Shown piece after piece: positions 32,137-43,565 of a DNA stretch of 64,000 nt. The translations under genes and the position numbers were made by a program. The stretch covers positions 40,884,011 to 40,948,010 of the forward strand of contig CP154957.1 in the NCBI GenBank assembly GCA_039621445.1, read 5' to 3'. Below the pieces are notes generated by a model. The model was not told the DNA's origin. It searched no databases and saw only the letters and a program-made list of their open reading frames with translations. This DNA is from Euglena gracilis (lineage: Eukaryota; Euglenida; Euglenophyceae; Euglenales). Position 1 is the stretch's first letter. Each line of letters opens with the position of its first letter.

Positions 32137-35100
32137 CTACGAACGCTTAATACGTTTGCGGTATGAGGGTAGTTCATCCAAAAGTGGTAATTTGTCAACA
32201 ATGGAGTCAAAATCCGCTGAAAGCTTTGGGAAAGCGGTGTCCAAGAATTGGACCCGTTTGGCCAAAGTTTCCATTGCGGTTGTAATGGTGTTCAACCGAT
32301 TCTCGGTTTGTGTGATTGAGGTAGCCAACGTGGGTTGGGGTACCCCTACCGCATTTTCAGCGGTTTTGTCGTCCATCATTGTAGAAAGTCGGTTCTCGAA
32401 CACCGAAATTTGTCGTTTTAGTGTGAGAACTTGCTGGGTGACCGAATTTTCGGTCCTACCGGTATTCAAGGTTTCACAAAATTCTTGTAAGTTTTCCTGA
32501 TTTTTCACGAGCATTTGGTCGTAAAATGTGCGAAAATCAGGGGGTGGTTCGACTTCGCGAACCGTTTGTCCATCCAAAGATGGTTGGAGTCCAGAGACCT
32601 TTGTAGAAAGTGCTTGTACGTGTTTTTGTAAATGGGAAGTGGTAGATTGTAGGGTTTTGTGTTGGGTATTCAAATCCGCAAGCGCGGTTTCAATGCCGGT
32701 GACATCGGAATTGATTTTTGAATACCGTTACACCGTTTGTGCAAATCCGCAAACGCAGATTCGATTTTGTTCACATCCGCTTGTAACTGATTGTGCAAAT
32801 CGGTTACAGTAGATCGTAGTGCTCCCATACTGGGGTTTTTGGTGGAAGTTTCCGCAAAGCGGCGTTGTAAGTCTCCAATTGCAGTTTGTAGTCCCGAAGG
32901 CACCTCACTTGTGAAAGGTGCTTGTGCACCGGGGGGACCTACTTGCACGGGACCGTGGGAAAAAAAAAACCAAATTCTGAGTGAGGGGGGGAGAAACTGA
33001 TGGGGGTTGGGTCACGGGAACGTGTAGGGTGTAGCTTTGCCAACAGGTGGTAGAGACCACCTTATGGTGCTCCTCCCCTTTTGGCAAGACCGCCACCCCA
33101 ACACTGTTGCCCGAAAAGGGGGCCTAGGTTGCCCGAGTAGGGAGCGACGGGGGGGGATGTTTTGAAAATTTTCGAAAACCAACCCACTCACCTCTCGAGA
33201 GGGGATTGAGAGGGTATCGGTCTCCACCTGCTTGGGTGGTCGAAGTTCCCTCCTACCCAAAAAGCCAAAACCCAACCCATAGCTGGTGCTTGGGGTTGCC
33301 GTCGTTGTTGACCTTTCCGATCCTGTTGGGGCCTCCCGCACCGCCACCACAGCGGTGGGGGGAAAAGGGCCCCCGGACACCACGAGAGCGGCGGTGCCAG
33401 GGTTGGGGGTCTCCCTCCCCATTGCTGGTGTGTTTGGATTTTGCCCCCATGGACCATCCAAATTCATGGCTTGGGAGGGGGGGTAGGCTTGTCCACATGG
33501 GCCCCCCACTCCAAAACTTTGGGCGAAAACCCGTTCATTCACACCCTGATTTTCCAACTGCGCAATTTTTTGCTCAAGTCCAAAAATGTGAGCGGAAACG
33601 CCTTTCTGAAAATCTTCAACCCTGGACAAAATGGAACCAAAAGCCTTTTGACTTGCGTTTCCCAAACTCAAAACTTGTCGTTTCACTCCAAAAAGTTCTT
33701 GCCGTTTCTCATTTTCATCACGAGAAAATTTTTGTTGAATTTGTGCCATAATCTGATCTTGGTGCTCAAGTGAGCTTTCCAAGTTTTGAATGCGGGGGGC
33801 AAAGTCCATTTTCTTTTCTGGTGATTCCACCCGCATTTTTTCATCAACGTCCACGTCCATTGCTGCTATCTGTCCCAAAACCACCTCCATTTGTTCCTCA
33901 AAGTTTTGAAATTTCCCAGAAATTTGGTCAAAGAACTTTTCATAAAGCTTTCTTTCATTCCTAACCAACTCCACATGTTGATTTAGAACTCCTGAGACGG
34001 TTTCTTGCCTCCCCTCAAGAAAAATGAGTCTTTCTTCAATTCTTTGCCACCAACCGTCCCAAGGATCCATGTCCCCCCCTCCTCATCCATTTGCTCGGGG
34101 GGGACTTGTGAATTTTCAGCCGGGGGGCTCTCATCCATGGGTGTCCCACTTTCCAAAAATTGAGAATGATCATCCCTCCCGTCCGTTTCTTGGGGGGGAA
34201 TCGGGGAAAATTCAACCTTTGGGGGGACTCCACACCTCTCCAACCCACGGGATTGTGATTTTTCCATGAGAGCGGAAAAAGTTTGCCCTTCCAAAACTTG
34301 CAATGGGGCAGCCAAAATTTGAACACCGTCAATCATGGGGGGTAAATCACCACCACCCCCAAGGATCCTTGGTTGACATTGCTGAAATACGCGTGCGTGC
34401 TGACAAATCGTAACCTCCCCTCCACTTTGCAAAGGCAGAACTTGCAATTTTTGTGGTGCTTCCAAAAGTTTTGGTGTTTCCCCTTGAAATTGGGGAAAAT
34501 TTTGCAAGAAAACATCTTCTGGAACTTCAGAATCCGTAATTGTCCCCTGAAAAAATTGACTTCCTTCTTCTTTTTGCAACTCCCCCCTCGAACTGTCAGT
34601 GAATCTTGTAAGGCGAGGTAATTCATTTTCCACAGAAAATTCGCCTTGTGTTTTTTCTGGGATTTTCTGCACTTTTTCTTGCACACCCGTCCCAAACCAT
34701 GAAGAAATTCTTTTTTTCCACGTCATTGTGGAAGCTGAAGATTCTGATTCTGTTTCAAATTCTTGGGGGGGTCTACTTCTTTTCAGGTTCTTTTCGGCTG
34801 GGTTTTCTTCGGGGGGTGTGCGGACAGGCAGGCATTGGGGGGTTGGTGTGTTGTCGTGTGTGGTGTCCGCTCGGTGAGGTTCGGCAGCTGCTTCCATACC
34901 GCGCACTGGGGGGCCATTGCGGGGCCCCCGTCCACCGGCTGCAGCTGCCAATAATAATAATGTTCTTGATTCTTCAGCTTGAACTTCTTTTTGATCTTCC
35001 AACTTCACCATTGCTTCCTCTCCATTTGGGAACGCCATCGATGGCATGAGGGGGCCCATTGGCACCACCTCGGGGGGGGCCTGATGGCACCACCCCTTCA

Positions 35101-35400
35101 AGATCTTCATCTTCCTCTTGATCCTCTTGGTCTTTGTCTTCTTGATCAGGCCAAGCCTCCCCCAGGCCTTGGCCGGAGCATCCGGGTAGGACCTCCATGA
35201 AAACCCTTTCTTTGGTTTCTCGGATTCTTCGGCCTCGGCTGTTTTGAGGGGGTTGGCCGGCCTTCAAATTCAATTTCTTCAACTTTTGTTTTTTTTGGGC
35301 TTTTGAGCCTTTCGAAATCACCTTGAAATTGATTTTTTTTGTCAAATTGAGTTTCTTCAAGCACAATCAATTGATTTTTTTGTAGTGTTCTCCAGTACAT
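32137..35400 (-). pseudogene. Large coiled-coil-rich coding region, frameshifted, unknown family
   Basis: Several adjoining - strand frames read like one protein. 35,400-35,146 is lysine-rich (KSPKKTKVEEIEFEG). 35,110-33,983 is acidic/serine-rich (EFETESESSASTMTWKKRI). 34,070-33,012 has heptad-like coils (RQETVSGVLNQHVELVRNER, FQNFEEQMEVVLGQ) and then a G/P-rich part. 32,948-32,670 and 32,673-32,137 have further coils (DLHNQLQADVNKIESAFADL, TEENRLNT-type repeats) and end KRIKRS. The joins fall near homopolymers, for example the G-run at about 35,073. No enzyme motif or zinc finger was found. It may be a host structural protein with assembly errors, or a retroelement ORF1/gag-like protein. Its 5' side faces the 3' side of element B. 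Confidence 0.5.
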
Positions 35401-35692
35401 TCGGTAGCTAAAGAACCCTGTGTGAGATAGGGTTTGAAATTGGGGGGTTCGATTTGGGGCTTTGCTTAACTAGGAATTTGCACTGTTCCTACCGACCGGA
35501 AAAATTCGGCCGACTGGTCCAGGAAATTTCGCCAGTTAAGGCCGGAAAGGCCAAAATAGGGCTTCAGGCTTCAAAGGCCTACCCACAGAACCTTTTCCGA
35601 ACTTATAATTCGACTGAAATCCAAAAATGGGAATTTGAGTGATTTTCTAAGCCCCAAGGCCAATTTAGGTCAAATTGTTGGTTAAGGACCCC

Positions 35693-38600
35693 TTAACAGT
35701 GGCGGATTGTCACATCCACTGCAACGGGTCCATCACTGTCCAAGCGGGGAATGCAGATGTCCCCAGGCCGGGAACGGTCATCAGCTCGTTGTTCTTTACG
35801 GGCTATAAATCCTGCCTTCTGTGTTGTGGTTGTCAGAAAGTCTTGGACAGCCCCGTGCCGCCGGGTGATGAAGTTTGATTTGCAGCAAACGAGGTGGTGT
35901 CCGAGAAAATCTGATGGTCCAAAGCATTTGGGACAGAGGTTGGGATCGGATTCCATTGGTGTGAGAGTCATTCCGAGGGACCAACGAAGTGTGCAGCGGA
36001 ATTCAGCCGTGGGTAACAGGGTGCGCAATCCTTGAGATGGTGTCAAAGCGGCCCACGCCATAGCATGCGGTTGGCATTGGCTTGCAAAACGTACAGCAGC
36101 AGGTCCATTCAACGTGTCCCGAAGTGTTTTCTGGCAGGCAAGCATGCCCTGCTGGTTCCACCAACGTTGTGAATTGTGTGGAGACTGTGCCCGAGGGATC
36201 AGGTTTTTGTCACTGGCCCATTGTGGCAGTGCATCCATTTGACCAAGTTCATTGAGGGCTGTCCGTAAACAATCGTCAGCGTCCTTGGGAAGGATGTCCA
36301 TGGCAGCAGGCAGGCCCAAGACAGAGGGAGCTCTTCGACTAAAGTCCAGCACTTGAGACAATCTGGCATGCACACGTTGAAATGGTGGATCCGAGATCCC
36401 CAGTCCACCGCATCTGATGGCCAGGGAAACTTGCAACCATTCTTCTGGGGTGCAAGGGGAGCCGACCATGCCACTGAATGTTTCCCGAATAATTCCCGAC
36501 AATGTCTTGCATGCCGCTGTTGCAGAGGAGATTTTGCAGGCGCGCAAGAGGTCATTCACTTTGCAAGCGGATAAGCAAAACCGAAGCAAGGTGAATTGCA
36601 CATGCGATTGAGGTAGGTGCTGAAGTACTGTGCAGGAACGTTGGATGTCTTCAATGCGCTTATTCCAAACTTCTTTACAGAAGCGGTCATCTTGGGGGTG
36701 GTGGACAGGGACCCCTAAAACTTTCAGACCAGAACCAGCAACAAAGGCGGTCAGTGGTATTTGATGTAAGGGGCTATCCTGTGGCGTGCCAGGGGGAATG
36801 CAAGGGACACCTTCTGTTGATGTGAACGCTGGTCCCCACAATCGACATTTTGCAGGGTTCACGGCTAACCCAAGCGTGGCTGCCTCGCGATTTAGAAAGG
36901 CAAGGGCATTGTGCAATTGGGCTGGCGATCCCAGCAGATAGGCGTCATCCAAGTACCACCCTGCCATTCGACCGAAGGTGAGAGGCCCTCACAAAGGTCT
37001 TCCACACCCCAGGCGAAAGCTGCAGGTCCGCATGGGTCGCTTTGTTGAGCTCCCCTCTGGGAAGGCAGACAATGGTTTCCACAATACAGCTTGCTGTGTT
37101 GGGCATAGCACGAATCCAGCCAAGGGCACACTTCTGGGCATCGTCTACGGATGGATTGCAGGATTTTTTCCCGTGACAAGGAGTTGAAGGCATTCCTGAA
37201 ATCCACTTGAAGCAGCCCCCACCGATTGTCTCTGTCCGAGTGCAGAGTGTCCACCATCTGTTGGATTCCCATTGCGATCAATGGACATGCATTCTGCACA
37301 CCAACGCCACATTGTGGAGGACTCAGTTCTTTCAAAAGCGTTTACCACTGTGGGATGACGCATGAGGCATTTGCCAACCAATCGGTGGAGTGTTTCACCT
37401 GCTGCGATCGGGCGAGTGTCTTCATCACACACTGTGTGCTCCACAAGGTTTCCAAAAAGTATCCTCTTCCATTGCTGTTTGTTTGTTCTGTTTTCGCAGA
37501 GGTGTCAACCTGGCAGAGGAAAGAATTGGGGCCATGCCGGGGTGAACACCGTTTGTAATTGCCCGACAGATGAAGGTATCAAGCACTTCGAGGAGGTCAT
37601 CTTCACAAGCCCCTAGGTAGTCTCCAACCATGGCCTTGAGGTGGTCAGGTCTCAGGCCGGAAGGTCCCGGTGCAGATTCCTTTGGGAACCCGAATATAGC
37701 TTTGTGCAAATTTTGCAATGAATCACTTTTGGGTCATTGCTGTTCTGAACCCCCTTAGAGGTGAGCTCTCGGCATGCTTTTGAAATAGCCCCATGGCCAA
37801 CAAGGCTTTCAATGCGGGAGAGGAACCGTTCTTCAGTTGCCTTGGCTGCCAGTGCTGTTTTTTGCCTTGTCTGTCTGCCTTGTGGCTTTTGTACGAGACT
37901 GGAGTCCAACCAAGAATCAAATATAGGACGGGTGAGATATAGGCGAGCTCGTTCTGCAATTTTTCTCCCCACCATCGCCCAGTTCGATCGCCCGCCACGC
38001 TGCAAAGGACAAAGCACCGCTTTGGGGAAGGCCCACAAGGCGTGCAGGGTTTCCCAGCCAGGTTCCCTGTTGAAATGCCTCAACAATTGCAGGTAGGTTT
38101 GATTGACATCGAGGAGGGCTCCACGCGGCAGGTATACAAGGGTGCCTCGGTCATCAAAAGAAATTTCCTCAAAAGTGGGATGAAGGGATGGTGGGCATGA
38201 AGCAGAGAATGGCGTAACCCCAGCAGTGTGATTTTGGCCAATGGGGGTTGGTGGGGGTCTCTCTGGTGCTGGTGACGATGCTGCTGCGGTTGTTGCCACT
38301 GAGGATGAAGAGCTGGCACCCAAAGGGGGGTTGGAGAAGTTCAGGAAAGGCGTTGCCTGATTAGCTTGCATCCACATAGCCCCAACGTTTGACGGGGGGA
38401 AGGGTCCTGGTCCTTGTGTGCCAATTGGGTTCTCCATGATGACCGTGGAGCATATTGAGGGGAGGCCTTGTTGGCCAAAGAACAATGGACCCGGCAGATT
38501 TGGGAACCAAGATCCCCTTTCCAATGGTGGCACTGCGGGTGGTGGTGTGGTCGGGGAAATGGAAATTTGTGATGCTGGCGCCATGTCAACGTCCTCACCC

Positions 38601-38746
38601 GACACCGACGGGGGCTCTGCGGGCGGTGGTGCTGTAGGAGGGATGGAGATTTGTGATGCTGGCGCCATGTCAATATCCTCATCCGAAACAAATGATGGGT
38701 CTGTAGGAGGGCCGGGGTTACTTTCAATGTCCCCACAGGACAATAA
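35693..38746 (-). pseudogene. Element B polyprotein: 2A, linker, RT, partial RLE
   Basis: In order: LLSCGDIESNPGP; a linker with a duplicated unit (DMAPASQISI occurs twice, about 29 residues apart); FEEISFDDRGTLVYLPRGAL; VGRKIAERARLYLTRPI; VGHGAISKACREL. A deletion follows near 37,720. The RT then gives RPIAAGETLHRLVGK, LQVDFRNAFNSL, GAQQSDPCGPAAFAWG and WYLDDAYLLG (36,931-36,958). Downstream come KVNDLLRA, SPHNSQRWW, QPHAMAWAA, the zinc motif CPKCFGPSDFLGHHLVCC and the nuclease core RPGDIC...VAVDVTIRH. Frames change near 37,720, 37,480, 37,330 and 36,960, so the copy is inactive. The long final frame (36,958-35,693) is intact. Confidence 0.85.
38708..38746 (-). other. 2A-like motif in element B
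   Basis: The - strand codons read LLSCGDIESNPGP, a full match to D-V/I-E-x-N-P-G-P. The position relative to the conserved FEEI and RT blocks is the same as in element A. Confidence 0.85.
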
Positions 38747-39089
38747 AGACCGACCTCGTCCTGCTCCCCCCGACGCTTCCAGGGTAGGCTGTGTGCTTTC
38801 TTTTGCAGGAGTGCAAGGCACAAGCACTTTTCTTTGTTTGGCCGACGCTGGGTGGTCTTTTCCGATCAGCGGAGAGGGAACCTGGGGGTTGTCAAGTTCA
38901 TTTTGCTGAGGTGAAAAGGTTGCAGGCCAGCAGAGTGTGGCAGAACTGGCAGGCTGGGGGGCCACTGTTGCAGACCAAAAGGTGTATGTGCTGTCTGGCT
39001 GGGGGACCACTGTTGCAGGCCAAATTGTGGAGGAACATGGTTTGCCAGTTTGTCGGGGGTTTTTCAGGCTGAGAGCAAAAATGGTGTCA

Positions 39090-39430
39090 GGGGGGGCCTT
39101 TGCAGGCCCATGGCCTTTGCAGGCCACTGGGACAAAATGCTGCAGCAGGACAAAAAGGTGTCACAGGGGGGCCTGCAAAGGCCCTGGGCCTGCAAAGGCC
39201 CTGGGCCTGCAAAGGCCCCCCCTGTGACACCTTTTTGTCCTGCTGCAGGCCCAGGGCCTTTGCAGGCCCAGGGCCTTTGCAGGCCACTGCAGCAAAATGG
39301 TGTTGGAGGGGGGCCATTGCAGCCCAGGGCCTTTGCAGGCCACTGGGGCAAAATGGTGCAACAGACCGAAATGGTGTCACAGGGGGGCCTTTGCAGGCCC
39401 AGTGACTTTGCAGGACATTGGGGTAAAACA
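39090..39430 (-). promoter_or_regulatory. Array of GGCCTTTGCAGGCC boxes with 33-bp inverted repeat
   Basis: At least nine copies of GGCCTTTGCAGGCC or its complement lie here. Three of them sit in the loop of an inverted repeat whose arms are 39,141-39,173 (TGCAGCAGGACAAAAAGGTG and on) and 39,214-39,247. The arms match except for one extra base in a C-run. The array lies in the 5' region of element B. A role as promoter or protein-binding array is an inference. Confidence 0.55.
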
Positions 39431-39560
39431 GTGTCACTGAGGAGTTGGGGTGGCAAAATGCTTTTCAATGTCAAGTCAAAACTGCTGCAAAAAGTGTCAC
39501 TGAGGGGTTGGGGTTGCAAAATGTTATTCAATGTCAAGCCAAAACTGCTGCAAAATGTGT
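39431..39560. repeat. 64-bp tandem duplication
   Basis: GTGTCACTGAGGAGTTGGGG at about 39,431 recurs as GTGTCACTGAGGGGTTGGGG at about 39,496, each followed by CAATGTCAAG and AAAACTGCTGCAAAA. Confidence 0.8.
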
Positions 39561-39774
39561 CACAGCTTTTGGTGTAACATGTGAAAAAATTGGAGGTACA
39601 GTGCACGTAAAAGGCACTTTACCGTTTCTGAGTGTCTATTTTTTTTCGTCTCCGCTTAAACATGGCTGACAAGCGGGCGAGTGGCCCGTAGAAGTTATTG
39701 CAGGACTCTCTGGGCACGACGCAGCTGCTGTTGGCCAGTCTGTCATTCGCCACCGCCTCCTCCGTGGAGTACCC

Positions 39775-40458
39775 ATGCCAGCCAAGAGATCTCGGAAGAC
39801 CACTCCAGTACCTGCAGCTGAAGTAGCTGAAGTGATTGAGGAGGTTTGGGTGGACGGCGTGCTCACGCCAGACCCGTCGCCTGCAAATACGGCGCCGCTG
39901 CCTGCAACACTGGCAGAAGGGTCCCCCCAACCGCCGCCTGAGACCATGGCACAGCCGCCTGCAACAACGGCGTCCACCCACCCGCCTGGTCCATCATCGC
40001 CTGAAACAATGGCGATCCCCCCATCCACCCCTGTGGCCTGCAACAAGAGGACTGGCAGCCCACCCCCTGGACCCCCTGACGCCAAAAAACAGCGCACACC
40101 TCCCAGTCCAACCCCCCAGGTCACCCCACAGCCACCCCCCACACAGCGCTGCCCATGCACCCAATGGCGCTGTGCATGCCACGATGACAGCAGCAGCACC
40201 ACATCCAGCAGCTCCTCCTCCTCTGTGAGCTCCTCATCAGGCACTATCCGGCACACTGCTGCTGAAGGTGCTGGCGCTGCTGAACGAGCTGTAGGTGCTG
40301 AGGACGTCCCCCCGGCAGGAGTGACTGACATCATCGACTGCACACCCTCAGCCACCACTCCACCCACCCCAGTGTACTCACCTACCCCCACCCCCGCCAA
40401 GTCATCCCCCACCACAACCACTGCATCCAAGGGCCTCCCCTGGCCCTGGGGACCCTGA
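39775..40458 (+). CDS. Proline/serine/threonine-rich protein, possible ORF1 of element C
   Basis: An ATG at 39,775 opens a 227-codon frame. It begins with a basic, nuclear-localisation-like start (MPAKRSRKTT), then PxPxT-rich low complexity, a second basic patch (DAKKQRT), a cysteine cluster RCPCTQWRCACH, and a serine run. The reading continues in the next frame from 40,445 (DPDPHATPLDQPSTS, HYADRGPTAACGDDTSGVLD) to 40,783. Further proline-rich pieces run to 41,357, broken at C-runs. It could be the first ORF of element C, since it lies upstream on the same strand, or a separate low-complexity gene. No enzymatic domain is present. Confidence 0.45.
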   Translation: MPAKRSRKTTPVPAAEVAEVIEEVWVDGVLTPDPSPANTAPLPATLAEGSPQPPPETMAQPPATTASTHPPGPSSPETMAIPPSTPVACNKRTGSPPPGPPDAKKQRTPPSPTPQVTPQPPPTQRCPCTQWRCACHDDSSSTTSSSSSSSVSSSSGTIRHTAAEGAGAAERAVGAEDVPPAGVTDIIDCTPSATTPPTPVYSPTPTPAKSSPTTTTASKGLPWPWGP

Positions 40459-41357
40459 TCCCCATGCCACCCCCCTGGACCAGCCCTCTACTTCATCAAC
40501 ACCCTCACCACCTGATCCCCCGCATGATGACCCCCACATCCTGGACATCCTGCTGGCACCGGTCACACCAACCCTCGGGCTGCTGAGAGCCCAACAGCGC
40601 CACTATGCTGACCGTGGACCCACTGCTGCCTGTGGAGATGACACCAGCGGAGTCTTGGACTGGTTCCAGAGCCCCAGGAGGCCTGTCACCCCAACCATCC
40701 AGCAACCCAGCCCCCCCAGTCCACCATCCCTCAGCTCTGTCACCCCCCAGCTCTCCCTTCGAGCCCCTCCTCCCCTTTGACTCCCCCTTCGACCCTCCCC
40801 CCCCCTTACACTGCCCGGGATCCTGACAGGGCACCCAGGCCCCAAGCCCCATCCAGTGCATTCAGCTTCCTCTCCTACAGACTCCGACCCCCCGCACAGC
40901 CCCCTCCTCCAGATGCCCCTCCCCAGGGGTTTCCCCCCCTCCCAGCCCACCCCTCCCCCCCCCCATCACTTCAACCCCCTCATCAGCGCATTCCCCAGCG
41001 ATGACACCCACAGGGCCTTCAGTCGCCCCCCCCCTCCACTCCTCCCCCGCCCCCCCCCTCCCATCACCCCCACCGCACAACCCCTTCACCAATCCCCCCC
41101 ATCCTGCTGCCCCATGCCTCAGTCTGGCGGTCCCCACCGTCACCACCACCACCTCAACCCCCATTCCAAAGATCATCGGCAGCCACCACACAACCACAGC
41201 CCCACCCGCCCCCGGTGCACAGCAGCGGCCGACCAACGCCCCCCACGGCAGCAGGGCAAGGCCACCAAGGAGGCCGCGGAGCCAGACACCTCCGCAGGGA
41301 CAAGCGGCACCCCAAGGCCTGCCTGGGCCTGGCTGGGACCGCGTTTCACAGCCTTAG

Positions 41358-41923
41358 TCTGACACAAGGGGGGTGTTACACCACCCCACCCCCAGTGGTG
41401 CATTGGAACCCGACCTTCAGCATTCGTCTTGTTTGTCCGCTCATTCCACATCAGGGCATGCACACCCCACATGCCCCCCAGCAGGGGCATTACATCTCTG
41501 TTTGCCCCTCTCTCTCACAACATGGCATGCACACTGCACATGTCCACCAGCAGAGGTTTTTCATCGATACCACATTGTTTTTCTGCTTGCCTGTGGATTG
41601 GAGCACCTCTTTTGGGCACACACACTCAACACCAGCCCTCACTGTGAACAGGCAGGCCTACCACTGATGGCCTGTTTGTGTTTGTATTTGTGTTTCAAGT
41701 GCCAGGGGCAAGCTGCCCTTACCTCTGCCGGACATCTTGGTCTCAACCCTGCCATTTGTTGCTCGCCTGTTTTCTTGTTTCGCCGGTTCAAAGGGTCGTG
41801 GGTTGTCCCCCCCCCTGGCGCACAGCTGGTTCTGCGATGGAGACAAGGGGCCACCCCCCAAGCCATGGGGGGGGGGGGCACAATTCCTCGGACTCCCTTT
41901 CCCTCTGAGGAAGTCCTACCAGG
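41358..41923. other. No gene seen; spacer between possible ORF1 and element C main ORF
   Basis: C-rich and G-rich runs near 41,385 and 41,863-41,878, and GCATGCACAC...CCCAGCAGGGG-type words at 41,457 and 41,525 (weak duplication). No convincing frame. Confidence 0.4.
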
Positions 41924-42130
41924 ATGCCCCCCCCCGGGTCGAACACCCCCAAGCTGTCGTCGCTCGGACAAAATTCTGCACCTCGGGTTAGTGCCAAACC
42001 ACCGCCACTACTAAACAAGTTGCACACCGGACCATCACGGTTTCCAGAAGACAGCCTCCGGCACTGCGGGACCAAAGGGCTGAGAAAATGCGCCCGATCG
42101 GACCCCCCCAGGAGTCTCCTGCTACCACTC

Positions 42131-42160
42131 TGTGGGGATGTGGAACCCAACCCAGGGCCC
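42131..42160 (+). other. 2A-like motif 1 of element C
   Basis: Frame-2 codons read CGDVEPNPGP, preceded by SLLLPL. All consensus residues are present. It lies upstream of a C-run frame break. Confidence 0.75.
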
Positions 42161-42653
42161 CGCCCCGGGCCTGCTGCCGTACCCCCCCCCCCCCGGGGAA
42201 GACATTTGGGACACCACAGAAGGCCTGGGTAACGCCGGCCAGGTCTGGCGCTGGATACCACTGGCGCCAGTTCGCTCTGGACCCAGCACGCCCGCAGTCA
42301 CCCCCGGTTCCCTCTTTTTCTGGCAGTGTCGCCTGTGCTCAGGTCTGGTGCCCCACCACTCTGCGGCAATTCTTCTTGCGCACCGGTGCCAGGCCCTCAA
42401 TCACCGCACTACCCCCCCGCCGTTGGAACTCCTGCTCAATGCAGACCGCTGGTCGATTGACCAGCTGGACCCCATTGAGGATGGAACCTGGTGGCAGGCG
42501 GTCTGTGATTGGTGTGGTACAGAGTGGTACACTTGCCACGTGGCCCCTCATCTCCAGCACGAACAAACCTGTCGGCGTCACTGGACGGACGACGATTGGG
42601 AACCGGAACCCCCGCCGGATGTCGTCCCCCCCATGACGGGCCGGGGCGAGGCC

Positions 42654-42692
42654 ATTCTCACCAACGGGGACGTCAACCGCCAGCCTGGGCCC
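42654..42692 (+). other. 2A-like motif 2 of element C (variant)
   Basis: Codons read ILTNGDVNRQPGP. G-D-V and P-G-P are kept, but the conserved E and N are replaced (N-R-Q instead of E-x-N). Ribosome skipping is doubtful. Confidence 0.55.
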
Positions 42693-42734
42693 GCCACACG
42701 CCGCCGTCCCACCCGCCTGAGCGACTACATGCTG

Positions 42735-43125
42735 GACCCCACCTGGCTTCCTTGGACATTTGACGCCCTGGGTGTCGCACCGGCGGATCGGCCGGAGCAT
42801 GATGCGTTCGCCGACCGGCATAACTGCCAATTCTCGGCGTATTGGGATGAGCGCTCGAACGCCTTCGCCCACAGTTGGCTCGGCCCCAGGGCCCTGTGGA
42901 TGAACCCACCATTCGCGTTGCTACCCCAAGTGCTTTCTCACATTCACTCCCGAGGCGCCCATGTCGTCTTGCTGGCCCCGGCTTGGTCTCCTGTTCTGGG
43001 CCAGCTGCGTGCCCTAGCTGTCAGCTCAACAGTGCTCCCCAGAGCCCCTATCTACCGTGTTCGCGGCACGTCCCTACTCCCACCCCCTCGCTGGCAGACC
43101 TGGGCCTTGTACATCCGACGTGCCC
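42735..43125 (+). CDS. Adenine-methyltransferase-like domain inside element C
   Basis: Part of the element C frame. The stretch PEHDAFADRHNCQFSAYW, then FAHSWLGPRALWMNPPF (WMNPPF at 42,897-42,914), then LLPQVLSHIHSRGAHVVLLA and PAW matches the layout of the DNA N6-adenine-methyltransferase-like domain found in DIRS-type retrotransposons and some phages: an acidic start, W, then N-P-P-F in place of D-P-P-Y, a helix, and a hydrophobic strand ending P-x-W. NPPF is the catalytic motif in that family. Flanking 2A-like motifs would let it be made as a separate protein. Activity is not shown. The region could be a non-enzymatic relative. Confidence 0.6.
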
Positions 43126-43499
43126 CCCCTGTAGCTACGGGCCCACCTGCGCCCCAGGCTGCTTCCCCTGCCTTGCGGACCCCCCCGTACGTTCTCGCCT
43201 CGGACCATCCCCGGGGGCACAATTGGCAATTCCACGCCCAACTGAACGCGTGGGTCTGCACTGTCACCCTTGCTGGTCGGCAGCTAACCCTCTTCCAGGA
43301 CGGCCTGTGGGATTTGCGCTTCCCCCCGGACGATTCCTGCTCCCTCTGCCACGGCGACCACTGGCCTTGGGTCCTGTGCAGCATCCTACCAGGGACGGCA
43401 CGTAGGCAGCCCACCTTCGTAGTAATCCACACCGGCCAACGGTGCACCCGCTCCCTTCTGCGGCACCCCCCGTGCCCGTTCTGTCGCTTCCGGGGGAGC

Positions 43500-43538
43500 C
43501 TGCTCACCTGCGGGGACGTTCATCGGCAGCCGGGACCC
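43500..43538 (+). other. 2A-like motif 3 of element C (variant)
   Basis: Codons read LLTCGDVHRQPGP. It lies exactly 66 bases before motif 4 and shares the flank GGGAGCCTGCTCACCTGCGG, so the two arose by tandem duplication. The E and N of the consensus are replaced. Confidence 0.6.
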
Positions 43539-43565
43539 ACACAGCACACCTTGGGCAGGGGGAGC

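Larger units (their letters stand above)
35693..39430 (-). mobile_element. Element B: non-LTR retrotransposon, 3'-truncated
   Basis: Read on the - strand, a box-rich 5' region (39,430-39,060) is followed by 2A, a linker, RT, a zinc motif and the first half of the RLE. It stops just after DVTIRHC at 35,693 and lacks the KYD motif and tail. The 5' side lies head to head with the region upstream of element C. Confidence 0.85.
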
